Shown here in pieces: positions 19,229-29,410 of a stretch of 64,000 nucleotides of DNA. A program made the translations under genes and the position numbers. This stretch comes from Pelagibius sp. CAU 1746. GTDB lineage: Bacteria; Pseudomonadota; Alphaproteobacteria; Kiloniellales; Kiloniellaceae. How positions within the stretch are numbered: position 1 is the first letter of the stretch; every line of letters begins with the position of its first letter. The notes below the pieces were generated by a model. It made no database searches and was not told the DNA's origin. It saw only the letters and a program-made list of their open reading frames with translations. The stretch lies in NCBI RefSeq assembly GCF_039839785.1, contig NZ_JBDOQT010000001.1, positions 558,001-622,000 on the forward strand, in the 5' to 3' direction.

Positions 19229-19810
19229 ATGCCGAGGCTTCTTCCGCTGGCCGCCTTCGCCTGGAGCGCGCTCTTCACCGTCCTGCTGATTTGGGGCTGG
19301 AGCGCCCCTGCCTGGCCGCAGGAAGCCGCCGGGAGCGCTGCCGGGAGCGGGGGAGCAGGATCCCAGGCGCAGGGCCGCCCGGCGCCGCCGGGGCGCACGG
19401 GTCTGCCGCTGCCGCGTTTCGTGACCCTGCGCGCCGACGAGGTGAACCTGCGCATCGGCCCCGGCATCCGCTACCCCATCGACTGGGTCTACCACCGCGC
19501 CGGCCTGCCGGTGGAGATCATCGACGAGTTCGACACCTGGCGGCGCATCCGCGACTGGCAGGGCACCGAGGGTTGGGTGCACCAGTCCATGGTCCAGGGC
19601 CGGCGCGGCATCCTGATCACCGGCAAGCGCCACACCCTGCGCCGCCGCCCGGAGGCCGGAGCCCCCGGCGTGGCCCTGGTCGACGCCGGGGTGGTGGGAG
19701 TGCTGGAACGCTGCGAGACCGACTGGTGCGAAGTCGGCGTCGGCGGCTACAGCGGCTGGCTGGAGCGCGGCGCCTTCTACGGCCTCTATCCCGGCGAGAA
19801 GGTGGAATAA
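19229..19810 (+). CDS. Secreted protein with two bacterial SH3 domains
   Basis: A signal peptide (FAWSALFTVLLIWGWSAPAWPQ) is followed by a Gly/Ala/Pro linker and two SH3-like repeats. The first (ADEVNLRIGPGIRYPIDWVYHRAG ... TEGWVHQSM) has the classic NLRxGPG motif; the second (HTLRRRPEAG ... YSGWLERGAFYG) is shorter and has a CETDWC cysteine pair. Such domains bind peptidoglycan peptides or other wall ligands. The length is 193 residues. It is divergently arranged with the hydroxyacid dehydrogenase, a pairing that recurs in related bacteria as far as I recall. Confidence 0.85.
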   Translation: MPRLLPLAAFAWSALFTVLLIWGWSAPAWPQEAAGSAAGSGGAGSQAQGRPAPPGRTGLPLPRFVTLRADEVNLRIGPGIRYPIDWVYHRAGLPVEIIDEFDTWRRIRDWQGTEGWVHQSMVQGRRGILITGKRHTLRRRPEAGAPGVALVDAGVVGVLERCETDWCEVGVGGYSGWLERGAFYGLYPGEKVE

Positions 19811-19881
19811 GGAAGGAAGCCGCTGTTACCTGGCTTCTCCGAGCCTGGTAACCCGTCGCGACAGCGGAGCGGTCACTTTTC

Positions 19882-19970
19882 CTGTCACCCTCGGGCTTGA
19901 CCCGAGGGTCCATTTTGCCGGCGCAGGGGCGGCGGAACCATGGATGCTCGGGTCAAGCCCGAGCATGACG
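19882..19970. repeat. Paired palindromic repeat element, copy B (inverse of copy A)
   Basis: ACCCTCGGG...CCCGAGGGT (19887-19909, centre CTTGA) is followed by ATGCTCGGG...CCCGAGCAT (19944-19966, centre TCAAG). This is exactly copy A read on the other strand, including the CCAT...ATGG flanks of the spacer. The element lies between the SH3 gene and the DUF3501 gene, which converge here. Confidence 0.85.
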
Positions 19971-20034
19971 ATTGGAGAAGTGGCGGCGCTGGTGCACCGC
20001 CCCGACGGGGCAACCGGCCTCGTTACGAGACCCT

Positions 20035-20637
20035 TCAGTCGAAGTCCTGGGCCAGGGCGCCCCGCGCGTCCTCGGAGAGGATGGTCATGTGGGCGTATTC
20101 CGGGTGAGTGAAACCCAGGATGACGCGGGTTCCCGGAGCCTTGAACTTTTCGGCCTGGGCGTCGGTGAAGGGGAAGTGGATGAACTGCACCGAGGAGGCC
20201 TTGCCGTCGGCGGTGGTGCGGTCCACGTCGTCTTCCGGCGTGCCGGCGATGCGCTCGCCGTCGATCTCGAAGAAGGCCGTCTCCTCGATGCCGCCCAGCT
20301 TGGCGAGGAAGGTCTTGCGGCGCTGGGCGTCGTCGATCTCGAACATCACCGTGGCGACCAGTTCGCGGCCCTGCGGGATCAGCGGGTTGTAGGCGCTGAG
20401 CTCGTCGGCGATCTGCTCCTCGCCGCCCTTTTCGATGTAGAGCATCTCGTGGACCTGGGCCCACATGGTCTCGTAGTTCTCGAAATAAAAGGTGCAGACC
20501 GGGCCGATGTCCTGGCGGCGGAACTTCTTCTTGGCGACGAGGTCGCGGCGCAGCTCGCGGCGCTCGGCCTCGTAGGCCGCCATCGGAAGAATGTCTTCGC
20601 GGGTGATCTCTTTCTTCATGGCAAGTCCGGTGCTCAT
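20035..20637 (-). CDS. DUF3501-family protein
   Basis: A 200-residue soluble protein (MSTGLAMKKEITREDILPMAAYEAERRELRRDLV...) matching the DUF3501 family, whose biochemical role is unknown. It contains RDLVAKKKFRRQDIGPVCTFYFENYETMWAQVHEMLYIEKGG and a C-terminal GFTHPEYAHMTILSEDARGAL. There is one cysteine and no obvious catalytic motif. The start at 20637 has AGAGGAG upstream; an ATG six codons later is possible. It is the last gene after the Hdr-like protein and rubrerythrin, and this trio is a recurrent neighbourhood. A role with the Fe-S protein in peroxide or iron stress is inference. Confidence 0.8.
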   Translation of the reverse strand: MSTGLAMKKEITREDILPMAAYEAERRELRRDLVAKKKFRRQDIGPVCTFYFENYETMWAQVHEMLYIEKGGEEQIADELSAYNPLIPQGRELVATVMFEIDDAQRRKTFLAKLGGIEETAFFEIDGERIAGTPEDDVDRTTADGKASSVQFIHFPFTDAQAEKFKAPGTRVILGFTHPEYAHMTILSEDARGALAQDFD

Positions 20638-20693
20638 CTCGTTCAGCTCCTCTCTATTTGAGGCCGGCGGCGCGGGCCCGCCCCCCCTTCGGC

Positions 20694-22040
20694 CTAGTCG
20701 GCCAGGCCGTAGGCCTTGGCGAAGAGCTCGATGGGGTGGTAGCTGCGCGCGACCTCGGGTTTGTTCTCCATCTGCAGGCGGTCGATGCCCTGCAGGATGT
20801 GCTGACCCGCCAGCGGGCACTCGGAGGCCACGTAGGCCTTGCCGGCCTGCGCGGTCTGCCGTGCCGCGGTGCGCCCGACCTTGATGGCGGTGTCGAAATT
20901 CTCCTTCAGCACGCCCCAGGAGCCGCCGTGGCCCGAGCAGCGCTCGACGACCTTCACGTCGGCCTCGGGCATGAGGCGCAGCATCTCCGCGGCCTTGGCG
21001 CCGATGTTCTGGGCGCGGGCGTGGCAGGCCATGTGCAGGGCGACGCCGCCTTCCAGGGTGCCCAGGCCCTCGGCCAGGCCTTCCTTCTTGGCGATGTCGA
21101 CCACGTACTCGGTGATGTCGAAGGTATGCTGCGAGAGCTTCTTCACCGTGTCGTTGTCCGGCAGAATCAGCGGCCACTCGAACTTCAGCATCAGCGCGCA
21201 GGACGGCGTCAGCGCGACGATGTCGTAGCCCTTGTCGACCCACTCGCAGAGCTCGGCGGAGACGCGCCTGGCGGACTCGGCGACCTTCTCGATGTCGCCC
21301 TGCTCGAGCTGCGGCATGCCGCAGCAGGAGGGATAGACGACCTCGGTCTCGACGCCGTTCTTGGCCAGCACCTTGCGGGCGGCGGCGCCGATGTCCGGGT
21401 TGTTGTAGTTCACGAAGCAGGTGGCGTAGAAGGCCACCTTGCGGCCCTTGGCCGGGGCGTCGGGATTGACCGCCGGGACGTCGTCCTTGGCGCGCAGGGC
21501 GAAGGTCTTGCCGTGGAACTTCGGCAGGTCGGCCTCGCGGTGCACGTCGGCGACCTTCTCCATGATCGGGCGCGTCAGCTTGTTCTTGGTGTCGCCGGCC
21601 CAGTTCACCAGCCCCGGCGCCATGCCGGCCAGCTTGCCGTTGCGGTCGGTCTTGGTGAGCTGCTCGACGCGGCCGTCGACGTGGCCGCGCTTCCGCTCGG
21701 CGGCGCGGTAGCGCAGCATGAGGTGCGGGAAGTCGATGTTGAACTCATGGGGCGGCACGTAGGGGCAGCTCACCATGAAGCACATGTCGCACAGCGTGCA
21801 GGCGTCGACGACGGGCTTGTAGTCGGCCTTGTCGACGCTATCCAGTTCGCCGGTCTCCGACTCGTCGATAAGGTCGAAGAGGCGCGGAAAGGAGTCGCAG
21901 AGATTGAAGCAGCGCCGGCAGCCGTGGCAGATGTCGAAGACCCGCTCGACCTCGGCGTTCAGCTTGTCCCAGTCGTAGAAATCCGGATCGTTCCAGTCGA
22001 TCGGGTGACGCACCGGGGCATTCAAACCACCTTCGCTCAT
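20694..22040 (-). CDS. Heterodisulfide-reductase-related Fe-S protein (two 4Fe-4S motifs plus CCG domains)
   Basis: A 448-residue GlpC/HdrB-like protein. The N-terminal ferredoxin part has CHGCRRCFNLC (about 38-48) and CTLCDMCFMVSCP (about 81-93), the ligands for two 4Fe-4S clusters. Two cysteine-rich domains follow: CFVNYNNPDIG ... PSCCGMPQ, and ACHARAQNIG ... ERCSGHGGSWG. In the second, the usual CC is CS, so its non-cubane cluster site may be altered. Such proteins pass electrons between carriers and thiol or quinone partners. The context with rubrerythrin suggests it supplies electrons for peroxide reduction; that is inference. Confidence 0.85.
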   Translation of the reverse strand: MSEGGLNAPVRHPIDWNDPDFYDWDKLNAEVERVFDICHGCRRCFNLCDSFPRLFDLIDESETGELDSVDKADYKPVVDACTLCDMCFMVSCPYVPPHEFNIDFPHLMLRYRAAERKRGHVDGRVEQLTKTDRNGKLAGMAPGLVNWAGDTKNKLTRPIMEKVADVHREADLPKFHGKTFALRAKDDVPAVNPDAPAKGRKVAFYATCFVNYNNPDIGAAARKVLAKNGVETEVVYPSCCGMPQLEQGDIEKVAESARRVSAELCEWVDKGYDIVALTPSCALMLKFEWPLILPDNDTVKKLSQHTFDITEYVVDIAKKEGLAEGLGTLEGGVALHMACHARAQNIGAKAAEMLRLMPEADVKVVERCSGHGGSWGVLKENFDTAIKVGRTAARQTAQAGKAYVASECPLAGQHILQGIDRLQMENKPEVARSYHPIELFAKAYGLAD

Positions 22041-22262
22041 GACTTCCCCTCGCTGATGTCGCGCAGAACGGACCGGCGGGCGCCGGACTGAATGAATGGA
22101 TGTTTTCCTTACGCTGCAAGTCGCAGGGGCTGGCGCGGCGGCCCCTTCGCGGCGAACCGCCGCTCCAGTCCTGCACTTACACGAGAGATCCGGAGAGGAG
22201 CGGAGAGACGGCGCGTCGCGGCGTGACGCCTCCCCGATCCCGCAGCCGGATCAGGCCCCGGA

Positions 22263-22679
<417 letters not shown>

Positions 22680-22783
22680 GGCTTTGTCTCTCCTGTAGGT
22701 GAGATTTTCGATCCTGTTATCGGGGCTTCTCCGCCTTGTCCGACGCCAGAACTGCGGCCGGAAGGCGCCCCTTCACGAGAGAC

Positions 22784-22812
22784 TAAATAGACCTCCGGCG
22801 GAGGCCTGTCAA
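22784..22812 (-). promoter_or_regulatory. Promoter of the rubrerythrin operon
   Basis: On the minus strand TTGACA (22807-22812) and TATTTA (22784-22789) are spaced by exactly 17 bp. The spacer contains a small dyad CCTCC-gcc-GGAGG. The predicted start lies about 98 nt before the rubrerythrin ATG. The Irr box begins 3 bp upstream of the -35. Confidence 0.75.
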
Positions 22813-22815
22813 TTA

Positions 22816-22832
22816 TTTAGAACAATTCTAAT
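22816..22832 (-). promoter_or_regulatory. Irr box (iron control element) upstream of rubrerythrin
   Basis: TTTAGAACAATTCTAAT matches the known Irr/ICE consensus TTTAGAA-n3-TTCTAAA at all but the last base. It sits directly upstream of the -35 box rather than over the promoter. In Bradyrhizobium, upstream placement goes with activation by Irr, so activation under iron limitation is the likelier mode here, by analogy. Confidence 0.8.
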
Positions 22833-22861
22833 GAGATTTTTAAGGTATGGGCGAAGCAGCG

Positions 22862-23293
22862 TTATTCGCCGCGCTCATTGACCCGGATGATGACGTCGAC
22901 GCGGGCCACCTTGGCGCCGGCGGGCGCCGGCGGCAGGTTTTCGAGCCGCACCATCTCGCCCGGAATGTCCTGCAAGCGGCCGCTGTCCTCGAAATAGAAA
23001 TGGTGGTGCTCGGTGACGTTGGTGTCGAAGTAGGAGCGTCCGGACTCCACCACCACCTCGCGCAGCAGCCCGGCCTCGGTGAACTGGTGCAGGCTGTTGT
23101 AGATGGTGGCGAGCGAAACCCGCACGTTCTCGGCGACCGCCTCGGCGTGCAACTGCTCCGCCGTGATGTGGCGGTCGCAGCCTCCCGGCGCCTCGAACAG
23201 AAGCTTGGCCAGAGCCAGCCGCTGGCGGGTCGGGCGCAGGCCAGACACCTTGAGGCGCTGGACCAGCGCGCTGTAGGGACGATCCTTGGTCAT
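22862..23293 (-). CDS. irr: Iron response regulator Irr (Fur superfamily)
   Basis: A 143-residue Fur-superfamily repressor/activator. The GLRPTRQRLALAKLLFE start and RVSLATIYNSLHQFTEAGLLREV winged-helix segment are typical of Irr. The HHH cluster in VTEHHHFYFEDSGRLQDIP, the heme-sensing region of the family, is present. The N-terminal heme regulatory motif (GCPW) of Bradyrhizobium Irr is absent, as in many other members. Irr controls heme synthesis and iron genes in response to heme status. It lies upstream of the rubrerythrin operon and is divergent from fabA, a conserved arrangement. Confidence 0.88.
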   Translation of the reverse strand: MTKDRPYSALVQRLKVSGLRPTRQRLALAKLLFEAPGGCDRHITAEQLHAEAVAENVRVSLATIYNSLHQFTEAGLLREVVVESGRSYFDTNVTEHHHFYFEDSGRLQDIPGEMVRLENLPPAPAGAKVARVDVIIRVNERGE

Positions 23294-23325
23294 TGCATCC
23301 CGATATGTAGATCTCGGCTGCCGGA

Positions 23326-23355
23326 ATTAAAGTGGCAATTACAGTCTTATGTCAA
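23326..23355 (-). promoter_or_regulatory. Promoter of irr
   Basis: On the minus strand TTGACA (23350-23355) and TTTAAT (23326-23331) are separated by 18 bp. Transcription would start about 26 nt before the irr ATG. Confidence 0.65.
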
Positions 23356-23359
23356 CTTC

Positions 23360-23376
23360 TTTGGAACAAGTTTAAA
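23360..23376 (-). promoter_or_regulatory. Irr-box-like site upstream of irr
   Basis: TTTGGAACAAGTTTAAA agrees with the rubrerythrin Irr box at 13 of 17 positions, including the CAA spacer. It begins 4 bp upstream of the irr -35, almost the same geometry as at rubrerythrin, which supports a genuine autoregulatory site despite the weaker sequence. Confidence 0.55.
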
Positions 23377-23541
23377 TATCAGGGAAATTCTATCGTCGCC
23401 GCGCCGGCCATTAACCATGGCGGGTCAGGCGCAGCCCCGTTTCCGCAAGCGGCGGCGGCGCGGTGGGCGGGAGCCCGCGCGTCCCCCGGGCGGGCGAGGA
23501 CGCCGCGAGGCCTGGAGGGAACGGAGCCGGGGCGCAGCTCA

Positions 23542-23560
23542 CTTCGCACGCCATGCGAAG
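23542..23560. promoter_or_regulatory. 19-bp inverted repeat next to the fabA promoter, candidate operator
   Basis: CTTCGCACGCCATGCGAAG has perfect 7-bp arms and a 5-bp centre, ending 4 bp before the -35 box. The regulator is unknown. Confidence 0.5.
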
Positions 23561-23564
23561 CTGT

Positions 23565-23591
23565 TTGACAGCCCTTCTCCTATGCTATAGT
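23565..23591 (+). promoter_or_regulatory. Promoter of fabA
   Basis: TTGACA (23565-23570) is followed after 15 bp by TATAGT (23586-23591), with TGC in front making an extended -10 (TGCTATAGT). The short spacer is compensated by the extended element. Confidence 0.55.
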
Positions 23592-23786
23592 TCGCGAGGC
23601 GTTGGCCGGAACTCCTCTGGACGCCAGGGGAATTCGTGCGGCAACGCTTTTTGTCGTGGTGTCGTTCCGGGGACTGCCTATCTTTAGGAAACGGCGGTTC
23701 CGCGGAGGCGGCCACGGGAAAGCGAAGAGGGTCGGCAGCACAGCGAAGGTCCCGGACCCGCCGGGGCTGCCGATCGATAGGAACGA

Positions 23787-24317
23787 GTGCCGGACTGGGT
23801 GGATCTATTGACCGAGCGAAAGAACAGTTTTCCTTACGAAGATCTGCTGAAGTGTGCGCACGGTAAGCTCTTCGGTCCTGGTAATGCGCAACTGCCCCTG
23901 CCGCCGATGCTGATGTTCGATCGCATCACCGAAATTCGCGAAGACGGCGGCGAGCACGGCAAAGGCCAAATCGTGGCCGAAATGGATATCAAGCCCGATC
24001 TCTGGTTCTTCGATTGCCATTTCGAGGGCGATCCGGTCATGCCGGGATGCCTGGGCCTCGACTCCCTTTGGCAGCTCCTCGGCTTCTTCCTCGGCTGGCT
24101 CGGCGCCCCGGGGCGCGGGCGGGCGCTGGGCGTCGGCGAGGTCAAGTTCAGCGAGATGGTGACGCCGACGGTGAAGATGGTGAGCTATCAACTGGACCTG
24201 AAGCGGGTGCGCATGGGCCGGCTGGTCCTGGGCATCGCCGACGGGATCATGAAGGCCGACGGCAAGCCGATCTACGAAGCCAAGGATCTGAAGGTGGGAC
24301 TCTTTCAAAGCGCCTGA
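23787..24317 (+). CDS. fabA: 3-hydroxydecanoyl-ACP dehydratase/isomerase FabA
   Basis: FabA dehydrates 3-hydroxydecanoyl-ACP and isomerises the product, the branch point to unsaturated fatty acids. Seen: [38 protein letters not shown], the catalytic His in [24 protein letters not shown] with its partner Asp, and a C-terminal AKDLKVGLF. The start is not ATG: GTG at 23787 or TTG at 23808. The TTG (LTERKNSF) matches the usual FabA N terminus and has GGGTGG at a good distance, so the protein may be 169 rather than 176 residues. fabB follows after 79 bp. Confidence 0.95.
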   Translation: MPDWVDLLTERKNSFPYEDLLKCAHGKLFGPGNAQLPLPPMLMFDRITEIREDGGEHGKGQIVAEMDIKPDLWFFDCHFEGDPVMPGCLGLDSLWQLLGFFLGWLGAPGRGRALGVGEVKFSEMVTPTVKMVSYQLDLKRVRMGRLVLGIADGIMKADGKPIYEAKDLKVGLFQSA

Positions 24318-24396
24318 GGCGGGCGCGGCACGCCCCAGGCCGGACAGTCGAACCTAGAAACACCAGTACCACAGTCGCAGGACGGACAGGTTTTAT

Positions 24397-25617
<1,221 letters not shown>

Positions 25618-25633
25618 AGGGCGGGCTCGGTAA

Positions 25634-26437
25634 ATGGCTGGGTTGATGGCCGGCAAGCGCGGCCTGATCATGGGGGTGGCCAACGACCACTCCATCGCTT
25701 GGGGTATCGCCAAATCCCTTCACGACCACGGCGCCGAACTCGCCTTCACCTACCAGGGCGCGGCCTTCGAGCGCCGCGTGCGGCCCTTGGCGGCCTCGGT
25801 CGGCTCCCAGACGGTACTGCCCTGCGACGTCGAGCAGGAAAGCGAGGTCGCAGGCGCCTTCGACGAACTGGGCAAGGGCTGGGGGACCGTCGACTTCGTG
25901 GTCCACGCCATCGCCTATTCCGACAAGGAAGAGCTGAAGGGCCGCTATCTCAACACCAGCCGCGCCAACTTCCGCCGCACCCTGTCGATTTCCTGCTATT
26001 CCTTCACCGCCGTGGCGCGCCAGGCCGCGGCGATCATGCCCAACGGCGGCAGCCTGATGACGCTGACCTATCTGGGCGCCGAGCGGGTGACCCCCAACTA
26101 CAACGTCATGGGGGTGGCCAAGGCGGCGCTGGAGGCCAGCGTGCGCTATCTGGCCGCCGACCTGGGCGAGCAGGGGATTCGCGTGAACGCCATCTCCGCC
26201 GGGCCCATGCGCACCCTGGCCGGCTCGGCCATCGGCGACGCGCGCTTCGTCTTCGGCTGGAACCGCGACCATGCGCCGCTGAAGCGCAACGTGCTGCTGG
26301 AAGAGGTCGGCTCGGCCGGGCTCTACCTCGCTTCCGACCTGTCCAAGGGCGTCACCGGCGAAGTGCATTACGTCGACGGCGGCTACAATATCGTCGGCAT
26401 CCCCTCACCGGGGCGCATGAGCCGCTCGGGCGAGTAG
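25634..26437 (+). CDS. fabI: Enoyl-ACP reductase FabI
   Basis: An NADH-dependent short-chain dehydrogenase-type enoyl-ACP reductase, the last step of each elongation cycle. The cofactor segment [55 protein letters not shown] with the Tyr-x6-Lys active site, and [13 protein letters not shown] are FabI signatures. The length is 267 residues. It is the third gene of fabA-fabB-fabI and converges with the phosphodiesterase gene over 24 bp. Confidence 0.96.
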   Translation: MAGLMAGKRGLIMGVANDHSIAWGIAKSLHDHGAELAFTYQGAAFERRVRPLAASVGSQTVLPCDVEQESEVAGAFDELGKGWGTVDFVVHAIAYSDKEELKGRYLNTSRANFRRTLSISCYSFTAVARQAAAIMPNGGSLMTLTYLGAERVTPNYNVMGVAKAALEASVRYLAADLGEQGIRVNAISAGPMRTLAGSAIGDARFVFGWNRDHAPLKRNVLLEEVGSAGLYLASDLSKGVTGEVHYVDGGYNIVGIPSPGRMSRSGE

Positions 26438-26461
26438 GCGCTTCCCGGTTTTCTCCCCGGA

Positions 26462-27250
26462 TCAGCCCAGAGCCGGGACCAGCAAGTCCGGACGGTCGGT
26501 GATGAGGCAGTCGACGCCCTTGTCGAGCAGCCGCCGGCCGGCCCTTACCCCGTTCACGGTATAGACCGCAAAGGCATAGCCCGCGGCCTTCACCGCCGCC
26601 ACGTCGGCGCGGCGGGTGCGCCGCCAGTACAGGTGCATCGAGACGCAATCCAGCTCCGCCATGGCCTGGCGCCAGTCGGCGGGAAACTCCTCGGCCAGCA
26701 GGCCGCGCGGCCAGTCCGGCGCAACACGCTTCGCCGCCGCCAGGGACGCGCGCTCGAAGCTGCTGATCAGCGGCGCGGGCCGGTCGGCCGGCCAGAGTTT
26801 CCGCAGCCGGGTCAGCGCCGTCTCGGCCGTTTCGACGGCCAGGCCCTTCGTCGGCTTGATCTCGACATTGGGGGTGAGGCCGAGCTCCAGCAGGCAGGCG
26901 GCGGTCTCCTCCAGGCTCGGCACCCGGCATTCGGGCTGCCCCCGGAAACGCAGGCCGGCGGCCTTGCTGTACTTCTGCGTGAAGTGCCGGGTGGCGTCGA
27001 GGCCGCGCACGACGGCGAGCGGCGTCCGGGCCATCTCGCCCTCGGCGCCGGTGGTGCGCCGCAAGGTATCGTCGTGGAACAGCACCGGCTGGCCGTCGCC
27101 GGTCAGCATCACGTCGAACTCGACCCAGGTGACGCCGGCCGCGGCGGCGGCCCTCATCGAGGCCAGGGTGTTCTCCGGCGCCAAGGCCTTGGCGCCGCGG
27201 TGGCCCATGACTCTCGGGAGCCGCAAAGAAAAAGCCGGCGGAGAGGTCAT
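26462..27250 (-). CDS. ugpQ: Glycerophosphodiester phosphodiesterase
   Basis: A GDPD-family TIM-barrel enzyme that releases glycerol-3-phosphate from deacylated phospholipids. The catalytic and metal residues are visible: GHRGAKALAPENT (HR and E), VEFDVMLTGDGQPVLFHDDTLRRTT (E, D and HD), and NVEIKP. The 262-residue protein has no signal peptide, so it is cytoplasmic, like UgpQ. It lies between fabI (convergent) and pnp (same strand, 51 bp upstream), and may be read from the pnp transcript. The ugpQ symbol rests on family and location only. Confidence 0.88.
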   Translation of the reverse strand: MTSPPAFSLRLPRVMGHRGAKALAPENTLASMRAAAAAGVTWVEFDVMLTGDGQPVLFHDDTLRRTTGAEGEMARTPLAVVRGLDATRHFTQKYSKAAGLRFRGQPECRVPSLEETAACLLELGLTPNVEIKPTKGLAVETAETALTRLRKLWPADRPAPLISSFERASLAAAKRVAPDWPRGLLAEEFPADWRQAMAELDCVSMHLYWRRTRRADVAAVKAAGYAFAVYTVNGVRAGRRLLDKGVDCLITDRPDLLVPALG

Positions 27251-27301
27251 GTCGCCATCACCCCGCCGCCGGCCCGTATTCCCGAATGAAGCGCCGAGAC
27301 C

Positions 27302-29410
27302 TTAGCTGGCCTTGGCCTCCAGGTCCTCGCCGGTCTCCTGGTCCACGCGCTTCATGGACAGCTTCACCTTGCCGCGGTCCATGCCGATGCACTTCACCTT
27401 CACCGCGTCGCCTTCCTTGACCACGTCGGTCACGGTGTTGACGCGCTCGGGCGCCAGCTCGCTGATATGCACCAAACCGTCGCGCGGACCCAGGAAGTTC
27501 ACGAAGGCGCCGAAGTCGACGACCTTCACGACCTTGCCGTTGTAGATCACGCCGACTTCCGGCTCCGCCACGATGGACTTGATCCAATCCAGCGCCGCCT
27601 GGCCCTGGTCCTGATCGACCGCGGCGACCTTCACGGTGCCGTCGTCCTCGATGTCGATCTTGGCGCCGGTCTCCTCGCAGATCTCACGGATGACCTTGCC
27701 GCCGGTGCCGATCACGTCGCGGATCTTGTCCTTGGGGATGGTGATCACGGTGATGCGCGGGGCGTTCTCAGACACGCCTTCGCGCGCCGAGGTCAGGGCC
27801 TTGTTCATCTCGCCGAGAATGTGCAGGCGCCCACCCTTGGCCTGATTGAGCGCAACTTCCATGATCTCCTTGGTGATCGAGGTGATCTTGATGTCCATCT
27901 GCAGCGAGGTGATGCCGGCTTCGGTGCCGGCCACCTTGAAGTCCATGTCGCCGAGGTGATCCTCGTCGCCCAGGATGTCGGACAGCACGGCGTAGTCGTC
28001 GCCTTCCTTGATCAAGCCCATGGCGATGCCCGCCACCGGCCGGGCCAGCGGTACGCCGGCATCCATCAGCGCCAGCGAGGAGCCGCAGACCGTCGCCATG
28101 GAGGAGGAGCCGTTGGACTCGGTGATCTCGGAAACCACGCGGATGGTGTAGGGGAAGTCTTCCTTGGTCGGCAGCAGCGGCCGGACGGCACGCCAGGCCA
28201 GCTTACCGTGGCCGATCTCGCGCCGGCCCGGGGCCAGGCGGAAACTGCACTCACCCACCGAATAGGGCGGGAAGTTGTAGTGCAGCATGAAGTGTTCGCG
28301 GTAGCTGCCTTCCAGGGAATCGATGAGCTGCTCGTCCTGGCCGGTACCCAGCGTGGTGGTCACCAGGGCCTGGGTTTCGCCGCGGGTGAAAAGCGCCGAG
28401 CCGTGGGTCAGCGGCAAAACGCCGACCTCCGCCAGGATCGGGCGGATGTCCGTGGTGGAACGCCCGTCGATACGCTTGGTACCCTTCAGGATGTTGCCGC
28501 GCACGACGTCGGCTTCCAGCGACTTGAAGAGTCCGGAAGCAACTTCCTTTTCCTCGTCGCTGAGGTTCTCGACGGCGCCCTCGCGCACCGCGGCGACCTT
28601 GGACTGGCGGGCCAGCTTGTCGACCTCGGTATAGGCCTCGGCCAGCTTGTCCATGATGCCGCCGGCAATGAGCTTGCTCTTGACCTCTTCGACCTCGGGG
28701 GCCGGGGCCGGAACCTCCATCGGCTCCTTCGCGCAGCGCTCGGCCAAGGCGATGATGCCGTCGATGACCGGCCCCATCTGCTCGTGACCGAAGGCCACCG
28801 CGCCCAGCATGATCTCTTCGGAAAGCTCATGGGCCTCGGACTCGACCATCAGCACGCCCTCGCGGGTGCCCGCCAGGACCAGGTCGAGGGCGGAGTCCTC
28901 CATCTCGTCCATCAGCGGGTTCAGGATGTACTCGCCGTCCTTGTAGCCGACGCGCGCACCACCGATCGGACCCAGGAAGGGCAGGCCGGAAATGGTAAGC
29001 GCGGCCGAGGCGCCGACCATGGCGACGACATCGGGGTCGTTCTCCATGTCGTGGCTCAGCACGGTGCAGATCACCTGAGTCTCGTTCTTGTAGCCCTTGG
29101 CGAAGAGCGGGCGGATCGGCCGGTCGATGAGGCGGGAGGTCAGGGTTTCCTTCTCCGAAGGCCGGCCCTCGCGCTTGAAGAAGCCGCCGGGGATCTTGCC
29201 CGCGGCAAAGGTCTTCTCCTGGTAGTTCACGGTGAGCGGAAAGAAATCCATGCCCGGGCGCGGCGCGGACTCGCCGACGGCGGTGCAGAGCACCACGGTC
29301 TCGCCGTAGGTCGCCAGCACGGCGCCGTTGGCCTGGCGCGCGATGCGGCCGGTTTCCAGGGTCAGCTTGCGCCCGCCCCACTCGATTTCCTGCTTATGTA
29401 TATCAAACAT
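27302..29410 (-). CDS. pnp: Polyribonucleotide nucleotidyltransferase (PNPase)
   Basis: A phosphorolytic 3'-5' exoribonuclease and degradosome component. The two RNase PH domains are visible, the second with [26 protein letters not shown], followed by the KH domain ([25 protein letters not shown]) and S1 domain ([34 protein letters not shown]). The start [16 protein letters not shown] at 29410 is the family start, preceded by GGAAGGA. The length is 702 residues. rpsO lies 254 bp upstream on the same strand, the usual rpsO-pnp order. Confidence 0.97.
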   Translation of the reverse strand: MFDIHKQEIEWGGRKLTLETGRIARQANGAVLATYGETVVLCTAVGESAPRPGMDFFPLTVNYQEKTFAAGKIPGGFFKREGRPSEKETLTSRLIDRPIRPLFAKGYKNETQVICTVLSHDMENDPDVVAMVGASAALTISGLPFLGPIGGARVGYKDGEYILNPLMDEMEDSALDLVLAGTREGVLMVESEAHELSEEIMLGAVAFGHEQMGPVIDGIIALAERCAKEPMEVPAPAPEVEEVKSKLIAGGIMDKLAEAYTEVDKLARQSKVAAVREGAVENLSDEEKEVASGLFKSLEADVVRGNILKGTKRIDGRSTTDIRPILAEVGVLPLTHGSALFTRGETQALVTTTLGTGQDEQLIDSLEGSYREHFMLHYNFPPYSVGECSFRLAPGRREIGHGKLAWRAVRPLLPTKEDFPYTIRVVSEITESNGSSSMATVCGSSLALMDAGVPLARPVAGIAMGLIKEGDDYAVLSDILGDEDHLGDMDFKVAGTEAGITSLQMDIKITSITKEIMEVALNQAKGGRLHILGEMNKALTSAREGVSENAPRITVITIPKDKIRDVIGTGGKVIREICEETGAKIDIEDDGTVKVAAVDQDQGQAALDWIKSIVAEPEVGVIYNGKVVKVVDFGAFVNFLGPRDGLVHISELAPERVNTVTDVVKEGDAVKVKCIGMDRGKVKLSMKRVDQETGEDLEAKAS

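Larger units (their letters stand above)
23294..23786. other. irr-fabA divergent control region
   Basis: These 493 bp contain no convincing gene. On the irr side are a TTGACA-18-TTTAAT promoter and an Irr-box-like dyad; on the fabA side are a 19-bp dyad and a TTGACA...TATAGT promoter. TTAACCAT, resembling a CtrA half-site, occurs once near 23411. The fabA mRNA would have a leader of nearly 190 nt. Confidence 0.65.

Noticed and set aside
22240-22262. GGATCAGGCC repeated twice just after the rubrerythrin gene
   Set aside because: A short direct repeat without symmetry, conservation evidence or a U-tract; probably chance.
23408-23422. TTAACCAT, like a CtrA half-site, within a GCCAT...ATGGC dyad upstream of irr/fabA
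   Set aside because: Only one half-site, no correctly spaced partner, and no ctrA gene in the window; not enough to call a site.
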